In this document: in pieces, positions 60,646 through 64,000 of the stretch | How positions within the stretch are numbered: the stretch's first letter is position 1 | How the letters are laid out: each line of letters opens with the position of its first letter | Source of the DNA: Telopea speciosissima | Taxonomy: Eukaryota > Streptophyta > Magnoliopsida > Proteales > Proteaceae | Length of the DNA: 64,000 bases | Assembly: GCF_018873765.1 (NCBI RefSeq) | Contig: NC_057924.1 | Span: 10,937,001-11,001,000, forward strand | Direction of reading: 5' to 3' | Translations under genes and position numbers: made by a program | Notes under the pieces: generated by a model | The model's input: the letters and a program-made list of their open reading frames with translations, nothing else | Told to the model about the DNA's origin: nothing | Databases searched by the model: none

Positions 60646-62232
60646 TTTAACCTCCTTAAATCCAAACTCTTCGTCTCTGGTGTCTCAGATCTTGAGAAGA
60701 ATTCCCTCCTCCATCTCACTGGCTTTTCTCTGGGTTCCCTCCCAGTGAAATACCTGGGCCTTCCTCTTATCCCTGCTAGACTCTCCAGCCACCATTGCAC
60801 CCCCATGCTTGACATTATCCGCAAGCGTCTTCAACTCTGGAAGGGCAGACTTCTCTCCTATGCGGGAAAGCTCGAATGCATTAGATCCGTGCTCCAATCC
60901 TCTTACATTTATTGGTGCGGCATCTTTGTCATTCCTAAAGCAACCATCAAAGCTATGGAGCCCATTTTTGCTGCCTTCCCCTGGAAAGGGAAGGAATCCT
61001 CCAAATTCCTCCACCCGATCAGTTGGAAATCCATCTGCCTTCCCAAATCTGAAGGTGGTCTTAGCATTCGCTGCATCCGCGACTCCAACACTGCTGGAAT
61101 TTTGAAGCTTATCTGGAAAATCTCCTCCAAGCATGACTCCATTTGGGTTCAGTGGGTCTACTCTCACCTCCTCAAAAACGATTCCATCTGGACAGTCTCC
61201 ATCCCCAAAGATTGCTCCTGGATCTGGCGGAAAATTCTCCTCCTCCGCCCTCTAGCTCTCAGCCATTTCCTCCTCCATCTCTGATGGGTCCTCCACTTCC
61301 TTATGGCTCGACCCTTGGCATCCTTTTGGAGTTCTCTATAACTTCTTTGGTCCTAGGGAAATTTACTCTTCCAAGATTCCAAAATCTGCCCTCCCTTTCT
61401 TCCATCATATCTAATGGTGATTGGTCACCCCCCTCCCCCCCCCCTCTCCCTGATCTGGGCCTCCCTCCCCCCTTCCCCCCCCCCCCGGTCTTGCGGACAA
61501 GGTCTGTTGGCTCCCTCCAACAATGGACTCTTTAGCTTCAAATCTGCCTGGAACCTAATTAGACCTCATGCTCCCTCTGTCCTTTGGCACAAGCTAGTCT
61601 GGTTTAAAGGACACATCCCCCGCCACAGCTTCCTTGTCTGGAGAACCCTAAACCACTGCCTCCCAACCCAAGCCTTCCTCGCCCACCGAAGAATCCCTGT
61701 CCCAACCTCTTGCATTCTCTGCTGGAATGGCTCTGAAGACATTGACCATCTCTTTTTTGCCTGCCCTTTTTCTTCCACCATCTGGAATAAAGCCCTGTCG
61801 TTCACCTGGCCTCGCAGCAGGAGTATTCTTCCTTTTGCTCAAGAGTGGCCTTGGATGGCCTTGACTTTTCCTGGATGCACCATCTGCGACACCATTGGCA
61901 AGCTTGTGCTCGGCGCTACTATCTATCACATTTGGATAGAGATGAACCCTAGGAGATGGACGTCCAAATCTCATTCTTTTGACTTGATTTGGAAAGCCAT
62001 CTCTTGGGATGTCTCCTCTAAGCTTAGTCTTCTGCCTCACAAGGATACCCCAAGGAACAGGCACATTGTTGTATCCTGGGATCTAGATAGAGCTTTGTTG
62101 CGCCCTAGCCCCTCCCCTTAGGGGGGCTCGGGGCTCCCCCCCCCCCCCTTCTCTCCTTTCTCCCCCTCTTTTGTACTCCCCCCCCTCTCACCCTTCTTGG
62201 GCTTTGGTAATATATTTATTTACTCACCAAAA
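60646..62232 (+). pseudogene. L1-type LINE, 5'-truncated (RT end, zf-RVT, 3' tail)
   Basis: Conceptual translation: SLPVKYLGLPLIPARLSSHH, LSYAGKLECIRSVLQSSYIY, ICLPKSEGGLSIRCIRD (frame 60745-61284), then after frameshifts KSAWNLIRPHAP, HIPRHSFLVWRTLNHCLPTQ, CILCWNGSEDIDHLFFACPF and ATIYHIWIEMNPR (frame 61414-62121). This is the order thumb of reverse transcriptase, then zf-RVT zinc module, of plant L1-type elements, and there is no RNase H domain after it. A C/T-rich 3' UTR and a short A-rich end (about 62226-62236) follow. The same family, more decayed, is at 12600-13857. Confidence 0.9.
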
Positions 62233-62279
62233 AAACAAACTTTCAATAGCTTGCTTCTTCAATTTTGCTGTCTTCTAGT

Positions 62280-62455
62280 TCTAATGTTGATTTTTGGTGA
62301 CTTGATGTGACTTAATGTTGATTTTTGGTGACTTGATGCGGCTTAATGTTGATTTTTGATGACTTGATGCGGCTTAATGTTGATTTTTGATGACTTGATG
62401 CGGCTTAACATTGATTTTTGATGACTTGATGTGGCTTAGTGTTGATTTTTGACAA
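62280..62455. repeat. Tandem repeat, 31-bp unit, about 5-6 copies
   Basis: Unit close to TTGATTTTTGATGACTTGAT plus GCGGCTTAATG. Successive copies differ at one to three positions (TGGTGACTTG versus TGATGACTTG). It follows the LINE tail directly. Confidence 0.9.
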
Positions 62456-62525
62456 TATAAGGTACATATGTTTGCCCAAGTGCTTAGGCACCCCTCCACC
62501 ACCTTGGGTTGCCTTGACAACTATA

Positions 62526-63450
62526 GGCCTGCATGATAACACTTCTGTTTCTAGGCCATGTTTCTATTCTAGAAATGACTTTTTCTTTTTGTTACTGGGT
62601 CAAATTTTTGGACAAAAAAAAATGTGTTTGATAACGTATAGTAATTTCTATTTTCTGGGCTAGGAAAGAAATAGAAACACGTTTGTTATGCACAATAATT
62701 TTAGTTTTTGGAACTTCTATAAATTTTCAACAATGCCATTGGATACCCAAAATTTGGTGGTAATGGTTGTGGTGGCGGTGGTGATGGTGGTGTTGGTGTT
62801 GGTGATGGAGGAGGTGGCGGTAGTGGTGGCGGTAGTGGTGGTGGTGGTGGTGGTGGTAGTGGAATTGGCAGTGGTGGAAGTAGTAGTCGTGGAGGTGGAG
62901 TTGGTGGTGGTGGAACTGTGGAAGTGGAGGAGGTGGCAGCGGCGGTGACGGTGGCAGTGGTGGTGGTGGTGGTAGTGGAGTTGGCAGTGGTGGAAGTAGT
63001 AGTCGTGGAGGTGGAGTTGGTGGTGGTGGAACTGTGGAAGTGGAGGAGGTGGCAGCGGCGGTGACGGTGGCAGTGGTGGTGGTGGTGGAGTTAGAGGTGG
63101 AGGAGGAGGTCACGACGGCGGCGGTGGTGGAGGTAGTGGAGGAGGAGGTGGTGGCGGCGATGCCAGTGGTGGTTAAAGTTGCATTGGAAGTAGTGTTTTA
63201 TTTTGAACATGAAATTACTGTTTTGCCCATCAAATTAACCATGTGCTCATTAAAGAGAAACTCCCCCCTATATTTCTTCTTTTTATTTCTGGGACAGAGA
63301 AGCATCAAATTGTAGCTTCTTTTTTTCTATTTCTTAGCAAGTTTTCTGTCCCAGTTCATTCCCAGGAACAAAAAATTAACTGGTGTTAACAAATGGATGT
63401 CTATTATTTTTTTGTTCCCAGAAACAGAAGTGTTATCATGCAGGCCCTGA
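62526..63450. mobile_element. Inverted-repeat element with GGN-rich core
   Basis: A perfect 27-base inverted pair, starting GGCCTGCATGATAACACTTC on the left and ending GAAGTGTTATCATGCAGGCC on the right, encloses about 870 bases. The core (62755-63175) is a GGN-type low-complexity run in which a block of 116 bases is tandemly duplicated (GGCAGTGGTGGAAGTAGTAG starts at 62867 and at 62983). No target duplication is evident. Translated products of the core are glycine- or valine-rich low-complexity chains and are not called as genes. Confidence 0.7.
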
Positions 63451-63560
63451 TGATTCTTGGTGTACTCTGGAGTAGGTTCCAATCCAATTTGTTCAAATAT
63501 AGATATAGCTGGACTCGTAAAAAGAAATATCTTAAATTTTAGGGTTAAAATATTTATTCT

Positions 63561-63671
63561 GCCATAGTTTTCAGGGCATCTAGGCAATCCAAGGCGTTGG
63601 AGGGAAGGCCAGGATGCAAGGCTACACCAACAAGGCGACCAAGGCATCCAAGGACACCTTGACAACTATGC
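63561..63671. mobile_element. Small inverted-repeat element
   Basis: Begins CCATAGTTTTCAGGGC and ends CACCTTGACAACTATG, nearly inverse of each other. The same end, CCTTGACAACTAT, occurs at 62512-62524 just before the element at 62526, which suggests a half copy there. Confidence 0.5.
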
Positions 63672-63679
63672 ATTCTGCA

Positions 63680-64000
63680 CATAGGCCAACAAAACATATT
63701 TCTCTTTCTAGAATCAATTCTGTAAATAATAACCAAACAATTGTAATTTCTGATCAAAAACTTTTTCTCAAAATGATTTTGCATAAATAGAACCGAAATC
63801 AAAATTAAAATCCGACCAAAGAGAGCCCAACACTCGCCCCCTACTTTTTCTGTTGGTTTCCTCTCCTCTTCCCCTCCCCATTCCTTCTCTTCTCTCTACC
63901 AAGTTTCTGTGAAACCACTAAATCAAAAAGCAATCGAGATCTCAATTTCCACCAAATATCTCCACTTCCACCCCTTCTCTCTTTTCCCATCTCACTAACC
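63680..64000. other. Right edge, no gene seen
   Basis: The last 170 bases are C/T-rich, as in plant 5' UTRs or promoters, so a plus-strand gene could start just beyond the window. This is only a compositional impression. Confidence 0.3.

Noticed and set aside
62688..63315. Open frames across the GGN-rich region on both strands, giving glycine-, valine- or proline-rich chains
   Set aside because: They are open only because of triplet-like low complexity, on both strands at once, and lie inside an inverted-repeat element.
1..64000. CRISPR arrays, prokaryotic operons, tRNA or rRNA genes
   Set aside because: No regularly spaced repeats of CRISPR type, no cloverleaf with both Pol III boxes and no rRNA-like sequence was seen. 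The only tRNA-like box is the B box in the SINE.

Overview
The window looks like plant nuclear DNA, from an angiosperm. Genes are sparse and intron-rich, protein families are plant-specific (class III peroxidase, PMEI/invertase inhibitor, DUF1664, MAPKKK17/18-type kinases), and the spacers are full of plant-type LINE, Au-like SINE, copia, Harbinger, Mutator-like and MITE sequences. The species cannot be determined by eye. Most open frames longer than 60 codons are chance frames or transposon debris. All exon borders below were read by eye from GT/AG sites and reading-frame continuity.

Left part (1-11.6 kb): two head-to-tail copies, both on the minus strand, of a zeta-crystallin/PIG3-like quinone oxidoreductase. 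The right copy (4681-11383) is complete: six exons sum to 978 bases (325 codons plus stop). The left copy has only exons 1-2 in the window. A 2.4-kb insertion with copia remnants sits in intron 2 of the complete copy. From 11.6 to 17 kb the DNA is mainly transposons: a LINE remnant, an opposing LINE tail, and a 1.75-kb Mutator-like foldback element with a perfect 9-bp target duplication.

Middle (17-44.3 kb): a segmental duplication carrying three intronless kinase genes of the MAPKKK17/18 type (20000-21094, 28999-30102, 41070-42101, all minus). Units 1 (about 17.44-24.16 kb) and 2 (about 26.25-32.69 kb) can be followed over more than 6 kb, and unit 3 (about 40.39-44.3 kb) is shorter. A LINE is present in unit 1 and absent from the matching site in unit 2. 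A 1.8-kb composite insertion with a 17-bp target duplication lies about 23 bp upstream of the TATA box of the third kinase. A multi-exon gene that I cannot name lies beside kinase 1. Between units 2 and 3 are unassigned exon-like segments and a class III peroxidase pseudogene.

Right part (44.5-64 kb): inverted RTE-type LINE fragments, several MITEs, one intact small secreted PMEI-like protein (47762-48340, plus), the 3' exons of a DUF1664 gene (about 51.58-55.77 kb, minus, with its 5' exons not found), a dead PIF/Harbinger transposase, a 5'-truncated L1-type LINE, and a GGN-rich low-complexity block between inverted repeats. No tRNA, rRNA, CRISPR array or bacterial-type operon is visible. I found no convincing novel multi-gene system; the most informative signals are the kinase duplication and the insertion at the third kinase promoter.
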